Notes: generated by a model from the letters alone, not told the origin. A stretch of 42,098 nucleotides of DNA from Gammaproteobacteria bacterium (GCA_024686215.1 JAIBDN010000016.1:1-42098); one strand, 5' to 3'. Numbered from the stretch's first letter, positions 32,901 to 41,283 are shown. Program-made: numbers and translations.

Positions 32901-34529
32901 GATAACAATCTTGTCACCACCCAGATTGGCCTTGATCTGGGGCATGTAGGTTTCCTCAATCTGCTTACGCTTGATTTTCATGGTCGGGGTAAGCAGCGTA
33001 TTTTCAATGGTCCACTCCGGTACCACGAAAATCTGGCCAACACGCTCATGAGCAGGAACCTCGGCATTGATCTCATCCAGCACTGCTTGCAATTCGGCTG
33101 TCATCTGGTCGTCAGTCAGTTTACGGCCGTTTTCTGACAGCGTGGTCAACAACATAGGGTAATCAAAGCCGTGACCCATGATGCAGAACTGGGCCAACTT
33201 ATCGCAGCGGCCAAAGAAGTCCTCTATGCGCATGGGCACGATGAACTTACCTTTGGACGTTTTGAACACCTCGCTTACACGCCCGGTTACCCACAGGTTG
33301 CCGTCTTCATCAAACTTCCCGGAGTCCCCGGTGCAATACCAGCCGTCGTCGAAGACTTCATCGGTTTTTTCCTGATTCAGGTAGTACCCCTTCATCAGCC
33401 CCTTGCTCTTGAATTGAATCTCCCCGGTATCCGAAAGTTTCACCTGAACGCTGTCGTCCATGGGATGCCCGACACAACCTGAAACAGGTTGATCCGTGTG
33501 CATCCAGGCACAACCGTGGACAAAGTTTTCCGTCATGCCATAGCCATCACGCAGGGCAATACCCATGGACAAGAACCAGTCCTGCACGTCGCGGGGGCAG
33601 GGCGCAGACCCGGTAAGGATGAATTTCGCCTGTGCCAGGCCTAACTGTTGGGCAATACCTGTCTTTTGCTCATCATTCAGGTGTGCCTGTGCCTCGGGGG
33701 GAATCACTGCATCGATGCCCTCCTTGAATTTGACCCAAAGGCGCGGCACAGCAAAGAAAAACGTGGGCTGTACGGAACGAATCTCGTCACCGAACGTGGC
33801 CAGGCCCTCTGAAAAAGAAATTGAAGAGTTTTCGGCGTACAGGCTAACCATCTCCACGATAATGCGCTCGGCGGCATGGGACATGGGCAGGAAGGAAAAA
33901 AACCGGTGCTCCGGCAGGCCCACCAGGAACGACTTAACCAGGCCTGGCACCACATACCCAGGTGTCTGGTGCATATGCATCACGCCCTTGGGGTTGCCGG
34001 TAGTGCCGGAGGTGTAAATGATGGTGAACACATCTTCCGGGTCGGGTATAGGTGAGTCTGTATAGGGCTCGTATTGCTCAACAATGTCTTCGAGACTGGT
34101 GTCACAGTCTATGCTGCAGCCCAGCATGCCAACGACAGTCATACCATCAACCAGTGCATCAGCAACGTTGGCGGCCTGATCAAACTCACCGGCAAACACC
34201 AGTTTGGCGCCGCTGTGATTAAAAATATAATTGGCAGAACCGGTATCCTGGCCCGGGTAAATCGGTACGCTGATATGACCGGCTAACATGATTGCCAGGT
34301 CCACAATAGGCCAGTCTTTGCTGTTAGAGGACCAGATGGCAATTCGGCTACCCGTAGGGTAATCGCGGGACTTTAAAAACGCAGCGATGCGGCGCACCTG
34401 ATCGGCGACTTCGCCCCAGGTGTATTCGCGCCATTGCAAGTTGCTTGGCTGACGCAGATAAACCTGTTCAGGGACTTCCTGCTCTCGTTGGTAGAACATT
34501 TCCAGAGGGGATTTTATATCGCTTTGCAT
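32895..34529 (-). CDS. Long-chain fatty-acyl-CoA synthetase (AMP-forming)
   Basis: This 544-aa ANL-superfamily enzyme should activate carboxylic acids to acyl-CoA through an acyl-AMP. It has the P-loop IYTSGTTGNPKGV, the SHAAERI motif, the adenine-site DGYGMTE, the hinge-region WYCTGDSGKF and the KTSKGKFI segment with a C-terminal catalytic Lys in TPTMKIKRKQ. The overall pattern is that of long-chain (FadD15/ACSBG-like) synthetases, not acetyl-CoA synthetase. It lies tail to tail with the CYP153 gene, and the two TAG stops share the hexamer CTATAG (32895-32900). The pairing suggests activation of fatty acids from alkane oxidation, but the substrate is not shown. Confidence 0.88.
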   Translation of the reverse strand: MQSDIKSPLEMFYQREQEVPEQVYLRQPSNLQWREYTWGEVADQVRRIAAFLKSRDYPTGSRIAIWSSNSKDWPIVDLAIMLAGHISVPIYPGQDTGSANYIFNHSGAKLVFAGEFDQAANVADALVDGMTVVGMLGCSIDCDTSLEDIVEQYEPYTDSPIPDPEDVFTIIYTSGTTGNPKGVMHMHQTPGYVVPGLVKSFLVGLPEHRFFSFLPMSHAAERIIVEMVSLYAENSSISFSEGLATFGDEIRSVQPTFFFAVPRLWVKFKEGIDAVIPPEAQAHLNDEQKTGIAQQLGLAQAKFILTGSAPCPRDVQDWFLSMGIALRDGYGMTENFVHGCAWMHTDQPVSGCVGHPMDDSVQVKLSDTGEIQFKSKGLMKGYYLNQEKTDEVFDDGWYCTGDSGKFDEDGNLWVTGRVSEVFKTSKGKFIVPMRIEDFFGRCDKLAQFCIMGHGFDYPMLLTTLSENGRKLTDDQMTAELQAVLDEINAEVPAHERVGQIFVVPEWTIENTLLTPTMKIKRKQIEETYMPQIKANLGGDKIVIL

Positions 34530-34717
34530 GGTTGATTACCTACTACTAATTATTGTGTTAGTCAGACCCCTGCGCGGGGCGAGCTGGTGCTGCTTACTCT
34601 ATGTGTTTGCGCCGGGGGATATCATACATGACTACAATCGAGTATCGACAGTTTTGTAGGCTAGACCCTGAAATGCTCCGGTGTGGCTAACTACACGATA
34701 TCCCTCAGCCTTTGCTA

Positions 34718-34726
34718 TGCTATAAG
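34718..34726 (+). promoter_or_regulatory. Extended -10 element upstream of the TolB-like/TPR gene
   Basis: TGC-TATAAG at 34718-34726 is an extended -10 box with 5 of 6 consensus bases. It would start transcription about 18 nt before the ATG at 34751, giving a very short leader. No good -35 box is visible. Confidence 0.4.
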
Positions 34727-34750
34727 GGTTCTCTGTACAGAGCAGAAGTC

Positions 34751-36481
34751 ATGGCCAGCATTACAGGAATATTAGCCGATCTCCAGCGGCGCGGTGTACT
34801 TCGCGTAGCGGGCATATACTGTGTGGCGGCATGGGTCATCTCCGAAATAGCCATTTCCCTTGAGCAGCCGTTGGGGCTTCCAGACTGGCTGGACACCAGT
34901 ATTGTCATCGTACTGGCAATAGGATTCCCGATTGGACTACTGTTGGCGTACGCCTTCAACCTGACACCGGAGGGCATACGACGACACCAGCCCGACGAAC
35001 CGGGAAACACAATGGCGCCCGCGATTGCCGGCACGGCGTTTATCGCTCTCAGTATAACCCTGGCTGCGTTTGGCTTTATTCTTTGGCAGGTTTTCTCCTC
35101 TGGTAATCCGCTGAACAGCGGGCAGGACGAGGTGACGGATCGGCATAGAATCACTGACGTCAGCCAGCCCGTCCCGGGCTATGCTGGACGCAAGGCGATA
35201 GCTGTTCTTCCGTTTATCAATATGTCCGGTGACGCTAACCAGGGCTACCTCGCGGATGGTATTGCAGAAGACATCATCACCGAGCTATATGCCTACCAAA
35301 CATTCCCGGTTATCGCCCGAACCTCTACTTTTCGCTACAAAGGCCTGTCGCTTGATGTGCGTGATATAGCTGCTGATCTGGGGGCCGGCTATGTACTGGA
35401 AGGCAGCCTAAGGCGCATTGGGGAGAGGCTGCGCGTGACCGCGCAGTTGATCGATGACCAGGGCAAGCATCTGTGGGCAGAAAGTTACGACCGCCCCTGG
35501 TCGGACATTCTCAATGTTCAAGATGAGATCACCTACAGTATTGTCGAGGCCATAGAACCGGAGGTGATTCGCTCGGAAACAGCTCGCAGCAGACGTGCCA
35601 GCAACCAGGATCTTGTCGCCTGGGATTATTACCTGCAAGCAAGAGCACTCAGCGGAGAGGAGTTTTCAGGTAGCACGTTGTCAGGTGTGCCGGTGACCCT
35701 GGAAACCAATGAGGAGGCCTGGCGACTGGCCAATAAGGCATTGGAAAGCGCACCCGAGTTCGCCGCACTGTATGCCCTGCTGAGCCATATTGATGGCGTG
35801 GCGATACTGACCCTGGGCCACCTGCTGGAACCCGAAGATATTAATATGAGGATTGATCGTGGCCTGGAGAATGCGGCGCGCGCCCGTACTCTCGATCCTT
35901 TCGAAGCAACCGCCTGTGCCTGCCAGATTATGCTTCTGCTGGCAAAGCAGGATGTTGCCGCGGCCGTGGAAATTGGTGAAAGCGCTTTGCGGGAAAACCC
36001 GGGCAGCGCCTTTATACTGGCAGGCCTGGCAAAAGCGCTGCAGGTTGCCGGAGACTTCGACAGGTCGCTTGCTCTTATCGAAAAAGCCAAGCGACTCAGC
36101 CCCAAAGGCATATCCATGCCTACTTACCTGCTATTTGAGGCGGTGATCCGACAATCCATGGGGGATATGGCCGGTGCACGGCGTGTCGCCCGACAGGCCA
36201 GGCTGCTAGCCGGCGCCTGGTCCACCATGAACCTGATAGAAATTACCTCTTATCTGGCGGAAGGAGAAAGGGACAAGGCGTTACAGTCTGTCGACGACTG
36301 GCGTCGCGAATTACCCAATGCCAACCCTGTTGCAGGATTCTGGCCAGAACCATTCCCGCAAGCCATTATCGATCGCGTGGAAGAGCCATTGCGATCGCGC
36401 CTGCAGGGGAAAAATTACCCCGAGGGGATAACGATAGTGATGCAGGACCTGGGCTGGAGTCCGTCGCTAGCAAATTACTGA
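34751..36481 (+). CDS. Membrane-anchored TolB-like/TPR protein (adenylate-cyclase-associated type without a cyclase domain)
   Basis: This 576-aa protein has three hydrophobic segments (about 17-36, 50-70 and 90-114) and then a TolB-N/FlgO-like domain (about 148-255) starting IAVLPFINMSGD and DGIAEDIITEL. A C-terminal region of helical repeats consistent with TPRs covers about 280-520. This architecture is common at the C-terminus of class III adenylate cyclases and CadC-like regulators, where an N-terminal catalytic or DNA-binding domain comes first. Here the N-terminus begins straight at the membrane, so neither is present. Function is unknown; a sensory or scaffold role in the envelope is the likely reading. 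The ATG at 34751 is preferred over one 39 nt upstream on family pattern and promoter position. Confidence 0.8.
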   Translation: MASITGILADLQRRGVLRVAGIYCVAAWVISEIAISLEQPLGLPDWLDTSIVIVLAIGFPIGLLLAYAFNLTPEGIRRHQPDEPGNTMAPAIAGTAFIALSITLAAFGFILWQVFSSGNPLNSGQDEVTDRHRITDVSQPVPGYAGRKAIAVLPFINMSGDANQGYLADGIAEDIITELYAYQTFPVIARTSTFRYKGLSLDVRDIAADLGAGYVLEGSLRRIGERLRVTAQLIDDQGKHLWAESYDRPWSDILNVQDEITYSIVEAIEPEVIRSETARSRRASNQDLVAWDYYLQARALSGEEFSGSTLSGVPVTLETNEEAWRLANKALESAPEFAALYALLSHIDGVAILTLGHLLEPEDINMRIDRGLENAARARTLDPFEATACACQIMLLLAKQDVAAAVEIGESALRENPGSAFILAGLAKALQVAGDFDRSLALIEKAKRLSPKGISMPTYLLFEAVIRQSMGDMAGARRVARQARLLAGAWSTMNLIEITSYLAEGERDKALQSVDDWRRELPNANPVAGFWPEPFPQAIIDRVEEPLRSRLQGKNYPEGITIVMQDLGWSPSLANY

Positions 36482-36491
36482 TGCAATAAGT

Positions 36492-36920
36492 TCATAGCAG
36501 CCCGGCCTGTTTGAGGCGCGGCCATTCGATCGCGGGACACCGATCCATAACAACCCGAATACCATGCTGCTCGGCGTGAAGGGCTGCATTCTCATCAATG
36601 ACGTCAAGCTGGGTCCAGAGGGTGTTTATGCCCAGATTAATGGTGTCATCCGCAATGGCTGGCAAGTGCGAGGCATTGCGAAATACGTCGACCATATCGA
36701 TGGTGCCGGGTACCTCCGCCAATGTGCTATATACCCGTTGCCCTAACAACTCAGTACCGCTGAGACCTGGGTTGACGGGCACCACCTTGAAGTCGTGCGC
36801 TAGGAGAAATTGCATTACCCGATAGCTGGGGCGCTGGGGTTTATGACTAGCACCCAACAGGGCCACGGTTTTTACTGAGCGTAATACTTCGGCTATGGCC
36901 TGGTCACTGGTAAGCGGCAT
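36492..36920 (-). CDS. CoA-binding domain protein (YccU-like)
   Basis: This 142-aa Rossmann-fold protein is of the CoA-binding family that includes E. coli YccU and resembles the N-terminal domain of succinyl-CoA synthetase alpha. It shows VALLGASHKPQRPSYRVM (nucleotide/CoA loop), VVPVNPGLSGTELLGQRVY and IDMVDVFRN. Its biochemical role is unknown; acyl-CoA or CoA sensing is generally assumed. The ATG lies 6 nt after the stop of the upstream crotonase-fold gene, so the two are co-transcribed. It ends 10 nt from the convergent TPR-protein stop. Confidence 0.9.
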   Translation of the reverse strand: MPLTSDQAIAEVLRSVKTVALLGASHKPQRPSYRVMQFLLAHDFKVVPVNPGLSGTELLGQRVYSTLAEVPGTIDMVDVFRNASHLPAIADDTINLGINTLWTQLDVIDENAALHAEQHGIRVVMDRCPAIEWPRLKQAGLL

Positions 36921-36926
36921 GTGTAA

Positions 36927-37742
36927 TCAGGCATAGCCCCACTGTGGCGTTCGTTTCTCGAAAAAAGCCTTTTTACCTTCCAGTGCATCCGGTGAGGTCA
37001 TAGCGCGGACCATGGCTTCATTGGCGTGGATAAAAGCTTCTTCAAGCGGCATGTCGACCTGGCGATAAAAATCTGCTTTTCCCTCGCGAATACCCTGGGC
37101 GGATTTGGATGCAATATGCTCCGCGAGTTCGCGGGTTTGCTCTATAAGCTGCCCGGCTGGCACAGCCCTGTTGATCAGACCTATACGCACAGCTTCGTCG
37201 GCGGGGATGGCATCTCCGGTGAGCGCCATTGCCATGGCGTGTTTTCGGTGGATGTTGCGGCCAATACCGACTAAAGGCGTCGTGCAAAAAGCACCGATAT
37301 TGACCCCCGGAGTACAGAAAGTGGCTTCGTCAGAGGCGATTGCCAGGTCGCAGGCGGAAACCAGTTGGCAGCCGGCTGCGGTCGCCGGGGCCTGCACGCA
37401 GGCAATCACTGCTTTAGGCGAGTGTACGATACTGAGCATCATCGTCGCACAGAGCTCCAGGACGGCCCGCACTCGCGCCTGCTGGCTTTCGATCTCTTCG
37501 CCATCCTGACGGCTCATCTCACGCAAATCATGCCCAGCTGAAAATACGGGCCCTTCAGCTGTGATCACAATGGCGCGCACTTGCGGATCGTTGCCCGCGT
37601 CTGCCAGGGCCCCGGTCAGCTCTTCCAGCATCTGGCTAGACAAGGGGTTACGCTGTTTAGGCCGGTTGAGCGTGATCCAACGTACCTGATTGAGGGTGTT
37701 TGTTTTAAGGAGGGCGCTATTGTCTGCGGCGGGTGCGGTCAT
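36927..37742 (-). CDS. Enoyl-CoA hydratase/isomerase family protein (ECHDC3-like)
   Basis: This 271-aa crotonase-fold protein has the oxyanion-hole segments VFSAGHDLREM and ATAAGCQLVSACDLAIAS. In classical enoyl-CoA hydratase two catalytic Glu residues follow these; here the second region reads TFCTPGVNIGAFCTTP with no clear Glu, the pattern of the poorly characterised ECHDC3-like subgroup. It may therefore be an isomerase, hydrolase or inactive homologue. The ATG at 37742 is preceded by AGG at 9-nt spacing; an upstream GTG would add 12 residues. It is paired with a CoA-binding protein and divergent from a P450 gene, in a lipid-metabolism setting. Confidence 0.88.
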   Translation of the reverse strand: MTAPAADNSALLKTNTLNQVRWITLNRPKQRNPLSSQMLEELTGALADAGNDPQVRAIVITAEGPVFSAGHDLREMSRQDGEEIESQQARVRAVLELCATMMLSIVHSPKAVIACVQAPATAAGCQLVSACDLAIASDEATFCTPGVNIGAFCTTPLVGIGRNIHRKHAMAMALTGDAIPADEAVRIGLINRAVPAGQLIEQTRELAEHIASKSAQGIREGKADFYRQVDMPLEEAFIHANEAMVRAMTSPDALEGKKAFFEKRTPQWGYA

Positions 37743-38030
37743 ATTGGCGAACCTGGAGTCGGTTTGGGCTAGCAGCACAAAGTAGCGAAGAAGCCCGGCA
37801 ATCGCAAGCCTGCCTGAGAATCGAGGCTGCTACTTGTCTGGAGTGTCGCGTTGCAAGTGAGGGTACCCCAACTCTGTCTATACCAGCTATTCATACTCGG
37901 ACGACAACTGCAGAGGCTCGGCATTGCCTAAAGTGCATTGGCTGGTTACATTGGCGTCCACAACTTTGCTCAACCTGTGATATGACGCCTGGCTCAGTAA
38001 GCCCGTGTCAGTCCCATTGGAGTCTGCCAG

Positions 38031-39275
38031 ATGTCCGAGTGCCCCTACACAAATTTACTTGATCCAGACCTGTATGCTGCAGGGAACCATCACCACGCTT
38101 TGCAGGAGCTGCGAGACCGCGCCGATGCGCCGATCATCAAGATAGACGATCCGCTAACAGGGGTTCCTTACTGGGCTGTGCTGCAGCGTGCGCACGCGGA
38201 TGAGATTGCCAAGAACCCCGCCGTTTTCTCCAGCGAGAAACGCCTTACTGTCCCCACCGAGTACGACGATGACACCGTTGCCATGCAAACCCAGATGTTG
38301 GTCAATATGGATCCACCCAAGCACGGGAAATTCAGGCGCATTGCCCGCAATGCCTTTACCCCTAAAGCGGTGGAGAGCTATCACGACACCTTTAAGAAAT
38401 ATGCCCGTGAGATCATTGATAATGTTGCGGATAGCGGGCACTGCGAGTTTGTCACTGATGTAGCTGCCGAGCTACCGCTGATGGCGATTCTGGATCTCTG
38501 CGGTGTGCCGCGTGATGATCGTAAAAAGTTCTTCACCTGGACAAACCAGATGATGTTTCAGGAGGATGAAGAAATTGGTGGTGCGGACCCAGCGGCGGCT
38601 GCACAGGAAGCTGCGGCCAATATTTATATGTATGCGGGTGAGCTTGCCAAAAAGCACGCCGAGCAGCCCCTGACTAATATCGTGGGTGCCCTGCTGGATG
38701 GCGAGGTAGAGGATGAGAAGTTGACGGAAGAAGAGTTTCAGCTCTTTTTCCTGATGCTTATTGCCGCAGGCAATGAGAGTACCCGATCGGTCACCGCTCA
38801 CGGCATGCGTTTGTTGATGGAGCATCCGGATCAGCTGCAGATGCTGGTAGACGACCCTGGGATGATTCCGGGCGCCTGCGAGGAAATGCTGCGCTATAAC
38901 CCTGCGTTTGTCACTATGCGGCGCACCGTAATGGAGGATACAGAGGTGGGTGGGGTAGCGATGAAGGAGGGCGATAAAGTACTTCTGCACTGGCACCTGA
39001 TCAACCAGGATGACTCCGTTTTTGAAGACCCCATGGCGTTTGATATCACCCGCGCGCAGCGCATGCCGGAATTATCGCGCGAGCACCGCGCCTTTGGTGT
39101 CGGCACCCATTTTTGCCTTGGGTCACATTTGGCACGCATGGAGCTGCATATTATGTTTGCGGAATTGATTCCCAGATTGCGTAATCCGCGTTTCGAGGAG
39201 CCGGTGAAGTATGTGCGCGACTATTTTGTTAATGGTATCAAGGAAATGAAGATCAGCTTTGATACGGCTGCATAG
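38031..39275 (+). CDS. Cytochrome P450, second and distinct family
   Basis: This 414-aa soluble P450 has the I-helix LIAAGNESTRSVTAHG (Glu in place of the usual Asp before Ser/Thr), the ExxR motif in EEMLRYNPAFVTMRR, and the heme loop FGVGTHFCLGSHLAR with C362. It is clearly not CYP153. The overall pattern resembles actinobacterial and proteobacterial families that act on steroids, terpenoids or similar lipids (CYP125/142/111 neighbourhood), but I cannot name the family. GGAG lies 8 nt before the ATG. No redox partner is nearby. It is divergent from the crotonase-fold gene across a 288-bp spacer without a clear promoter. Confidence 0.88.
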   Translation: MSECPYTNLLDPDLYAAGNHHHALQELRDRADAPIIKIDDPLTGVPYWAVLQRAHADEIAKNPAVFSSEKRLTVPTEYDDDTVAMQTQMLVNMDPPKHGKFRRIARNAFTPKAVESYHDTFKKYAREIIDNVADSGHCEFVTDVAAELPLMAILDLCGVPRDDRKKFFTWTNQMMFQEDEEIGGADPAAAAQEAAANIYMYAGELAKKHAEQPLTNIVGALLDGEVEDEKLTEEEFQLFFLMLIAAGNESTRSVTAHGMRLLMEHPDQLQMLVDDPGMIPGACEEMLRYNPAFVTMRRTVMEDTEVGGVAMKEGDKVLLHWHLINQDDSVFEDPMAFDITRAQRMPELSREHRAFGVGTHFCLGSHLARMELHIMFAELIPRLRNPRFEEPVKYVRDYFVNGIKEMKISFDTAA

Positions 39276-39430
39276 GCTACGATCAGTACCCGGCAGTTGC
39301 ATGGTTGATTACGTTATTGTGATCAGCATTGCCCCTGATTGAACCGGCGATTTTTCTTTACATATGCCCCCTGGCTATATACCTTCAACCACCCCCGTTT
39401 TTATAGGGGAACGCACATTTATTACTATCG

Positions 39431-39440
39431 ATCTATAGAT
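39431..39440. promoter_or_regulatory. Perfect 10-bp palindrome upstream of the LEA-like lipoprotein gene
   Basis: ATCTATAGAT is a perfect palindrome 20 nt before the ATG and 5 nt beyond an AT-rich TTATTACTAT stretch. It may be part of a promoter (TATAGAT) or an operator; no -35 box is clear. Confidence 0.25.
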
Positions 39441-39460
39441 AATCAAAAGTAGGGCTAATT

Positions 39461-39958
39461 ATGAATATTCAGAAAATGTTTGGCGCAGCTTTGGCTGCGG
39501 TACTGGTCTTCTCGCTTTCTGCCTGTAGTAAGGAAGACGTAGACAGCGCCAAGAATAAGGTGAGTGAAACTGCAGAGGCAGTGGCCGCCAAAACTGAAGA
39601 AGCCGCAGAAGCTGCGGGTGACATGGCTAGTGATGCAGCCGAAGCTACCGGCGAAGCAATGTCAGATGCTGCGGATGCTACTGGCGAAGCGATGTCAGAT
39701 GCCGCTGAAGCCACGGGTGAAGTCATGGCTGATGCAGGCGAGGCAGTTGGCGATGCAGTAGACTCCGCAGGCGATATGGCTAGCGATGCAGCAGATTCCG
39801 CCTCAGATATGGCTAGCGACGCAGCAGATTCCGCTTCCGATATGGCCGATGATGCCGGCGACGCCGTTAATAAAGCAGCGTCGGATGCAAGCGATGCCGC
39901 TTCAGACGCAGCCGATGACGCTGGTGCAGAAATGGACAAGGCAATGGGCCAAGGCTGA
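39461..39958 (+). CDS. Alanine-rich lipoprotein with 11-residue LEA-like repeats
   Basis: This 165-aa protein has a lipobox L19-S-A-C22 after a hydrophobic signal. The mature region is about one third Ala with alternating Asp, Glu, Ser and Met. From about residue 55 to the end it can be laid out in consecutive 11-residue units (for example AMSDAADATGE, AMSDAAEATGE, AADSASDMASD). An 11-residue period gives long amphipathic helices, as in group 3 LEA and related stress proteins, so a desiccation, osmotic or membrane-spacing role is possible. It is almost free of aromatic residues. AGGG lies 6 nt before the ATG and a strong terminator follows, so it is a single-gene unit. Confidence 0.88.
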   Translation: MNIQKMFGAALAAVLVFSLSACSKEDVDSAKNKVSETAEAVAAKTEEAAEAAGDMASDAAEATGEAMSDAADATGEAMSDAAEATGEVMADAGEAVGDAVDSAGDMASDAADSASDMASDAADSASDMADDAGDAVNKAASDASDAASDAADDAGAEMDKAMGQG

Positions 39959-39976
39959 AGTCTAACTCCTATGAAG

Positions 39977-40002
39977 AAAGCCCGGTTCGCCGGGCTTTTT
40001 GT
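39977..40002 (+). terminator. Intrinsic terminator after the LEA-like lipoprotein gene
   Basis: A perfect 9-bp stem (AAAGCCCGG at 39977-39985 with CCGGGCTTT at 39990-39998) is closed by a very stable TTCG tetraloop and followed by a T-rich tail. It begins 18 nt after the stop codon. Confidence 0.95.
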
Positions 40003-40135
40003 TGCCTGCTTTTTGCATAATTTTACCTTAGAAGATGATGGCAGATATCTGCATGCAGATTGAGCCAGCGCAATACAGCGCCAATTTTAATACGCTAATA
40101 TCACCACACTATTCGATACCAGGGAGAGAATTGCG

Positions 40136-40408
40136 ATGAGTTTGATTGATCTAATGAAAGAGAAAGTTGAAAAACAGCTGGCAGCGTATGACGAGCAGCT
40201 AGAGGCAGCCCAGGCCAAAGCCAAGGCCAAGAAAGCGCAGGCGGAAGCGGACGCGGCGGGCGCGGATTTGCAACAACAGTTGTTGAGCGAGATCAACGAT
40301 CTCAAGGACAAAATGGCTGAAGGGCAGGTCTACTTGCAGGAATTGACGGATGTGGGTGAAGATAAGGCCGAGGAGATAAAGGCGAAGATCGCCAGCTTCT
40401 TCGGTTAG
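40136..40408 (+). CDS. Small charged coiled-coil protein of unknown function
   Basis: This 90-aa protein has no signal peptide or membrane segment. Residues 5-50 are a continuous Lys/Glu/Ala/Gln-rich helix (KVEKQLAAYDEQLEAAQAKAKAKKAQAEAD) with heptad-like spacing, followed by a second helix and a short hydrophobic end IASFFG. GGGAGAG lies about 7-9 nt before the ATG, and an AT-rich TAATAT element lies about 40 nt upstream. I do not recognise a family. Its base composition and closeness to the LEA-like lipoprotein gene suggest a small structural or stress protein, but nothing proves it. Confidence 0.75.
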   Translation: MSLIDLMKEKVEKQLAAYDEQLEAAQAKAKAKKAQAEADAAGADLQQQLLSEINDLKDKMAEGQVYLQELTDVGEDKAEEIKAKIASFFG

Positions 40409-40431
40409 GGCGACCATCGGGGCCCGCGCGA

Positions 40432-40469
40432 GGGCGGTAAACTTTTCAAGTCTGCTGGATGTACCGCCC
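40432..40469. terminator. Possible bidirectional terminator hairpin
   Basis: GGGCGGTA (40432-40439) pairs perfectly with TACCGCCC (40462-40469) across a 22-nt loop, between two convergent genes. The plus strand continues GTTTAG and the minus strand CTCGCG, so T-runs are weak and function is tentative. Confidence 0.35.
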
Positions 40470-40471
40470 GT

Positions 40472-41269
40472 TTAGTAAGTTATTTCTATCCCCAGTGCCT
40501 GCAACGAGCTTGTCACTTCCTGCATGCGAGGCTGCATATCCTCGACGATATGTGCCTGGGTGGGAATATAGAACAGCCCCAGGTCCATACCTTTAAGCGC
40601 TATGTCGGCACATTGCTCGGGTAGGATCAGCTCAAACTCGGGGGGCGCCATGGCCGGGTCAGGCAACTGGCCTGCGATCAGTGGCGTGTAGACCGCACCT
40701 GGCATCAATACATGCAGGTCCAGTGGTCCTTTTTCCTGCTCGATACGAAACCATTCCATGGCAATTAGCAGTGCATGCTTGGTGGCGCCATACATAGCCA
40801 GGTAGCCCGCACGCACGGCGCTGGGCACACTCAGTGAGTGCTCTGAGCCGGTGACCATCATACGGCCGCGTTCGCTGGATTGCGCCAGGAGCTGGCTGTA
40901 GGCTTTACCCAATTTGAGGCTCGCAAAGACATTGATCTCAAACAGCTTGGCCATACGCTCATCGTTAAAATCGGTCTCGGCGAGCTTGCCGCCAAAGCCA
41001 ATACCCGCATTGGAGCAAACCAGGTCGAGGCGCCCCCACGTTGCATAGGCATCTTCAATCAACTGAGCCGCAGCTTCAGGCTCCGTCATGTTGCAGTGCA
41101 TGGCTTTGGCCCCGTTGCCGATGGCAGCCGCAACGGATTCAGCCCCCGCGGTATTAACGTCGGCGCACAGCACACGTGCACCTCTTGCCGCCAGGGCGCT
41201 GGCGATGGCTTCGCCTATACCCGATGCCGCGCCCGTGACTAGCGCTACGGTGCCGGTGTAATCGATCAT
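40472..41269 (-). CDS. Short-chain dehydrogenase/reductase (classical SDR)
   Basis: This 265-aa Rossmann-fold oxidoreductase has the cofactor motif TGAASGIG at residues 12-19, NAG at 87-89, and the catalytic S142, Y160 and K164 (YxxxK). The Asp after the second strand (CADVN) favours NAD(H) over NADP(H). The substrate is not predictable; alcohol, steroid or hydroxyacyl oxidation are all possible in this lipid-related region. The ATG lies 14 nt after the upstream small lipoprotein gene stop, with a GAGAA element before it, so the three minus-strand genes here probably form one unit. Confidence 0.9.
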   Translation of the reverse strand: MIDYTGTVALVTGAASGIGEAIASALAARGARVLCADVNTAGAESVAAAIGNGAKAMHCNMTEPEAAAQLIEDAYATWGRLDLVCSNAGIGFGGKLAETDFNDERMAKLFEINVFASLKLGKAYSQLLAQSSERGRMMVTGSEHSLSVPSAVRAGYLAMYGATKHALLIAMEWFRIEQEKGPLDLHVLMPGAVYTPLIAGQLPDPAMAPPEFELILPEQCADIALKGMDLGLFYIPTQAHIVEDMQPRMQEVTSSLQALGIEITY

Positions 41270-41283
41270 AGTGTTCTCAACTT

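Noticed and set aside
39469..39939. Long open frame on the minus strand opposite the LEA-like lipoprotein gene
   Set aside because: It is a shadow produced by the repeated GCx/GAx codons; it has no ribosome site and the encoded Ala/Ser pattern mirrors the plus-strand repeats.
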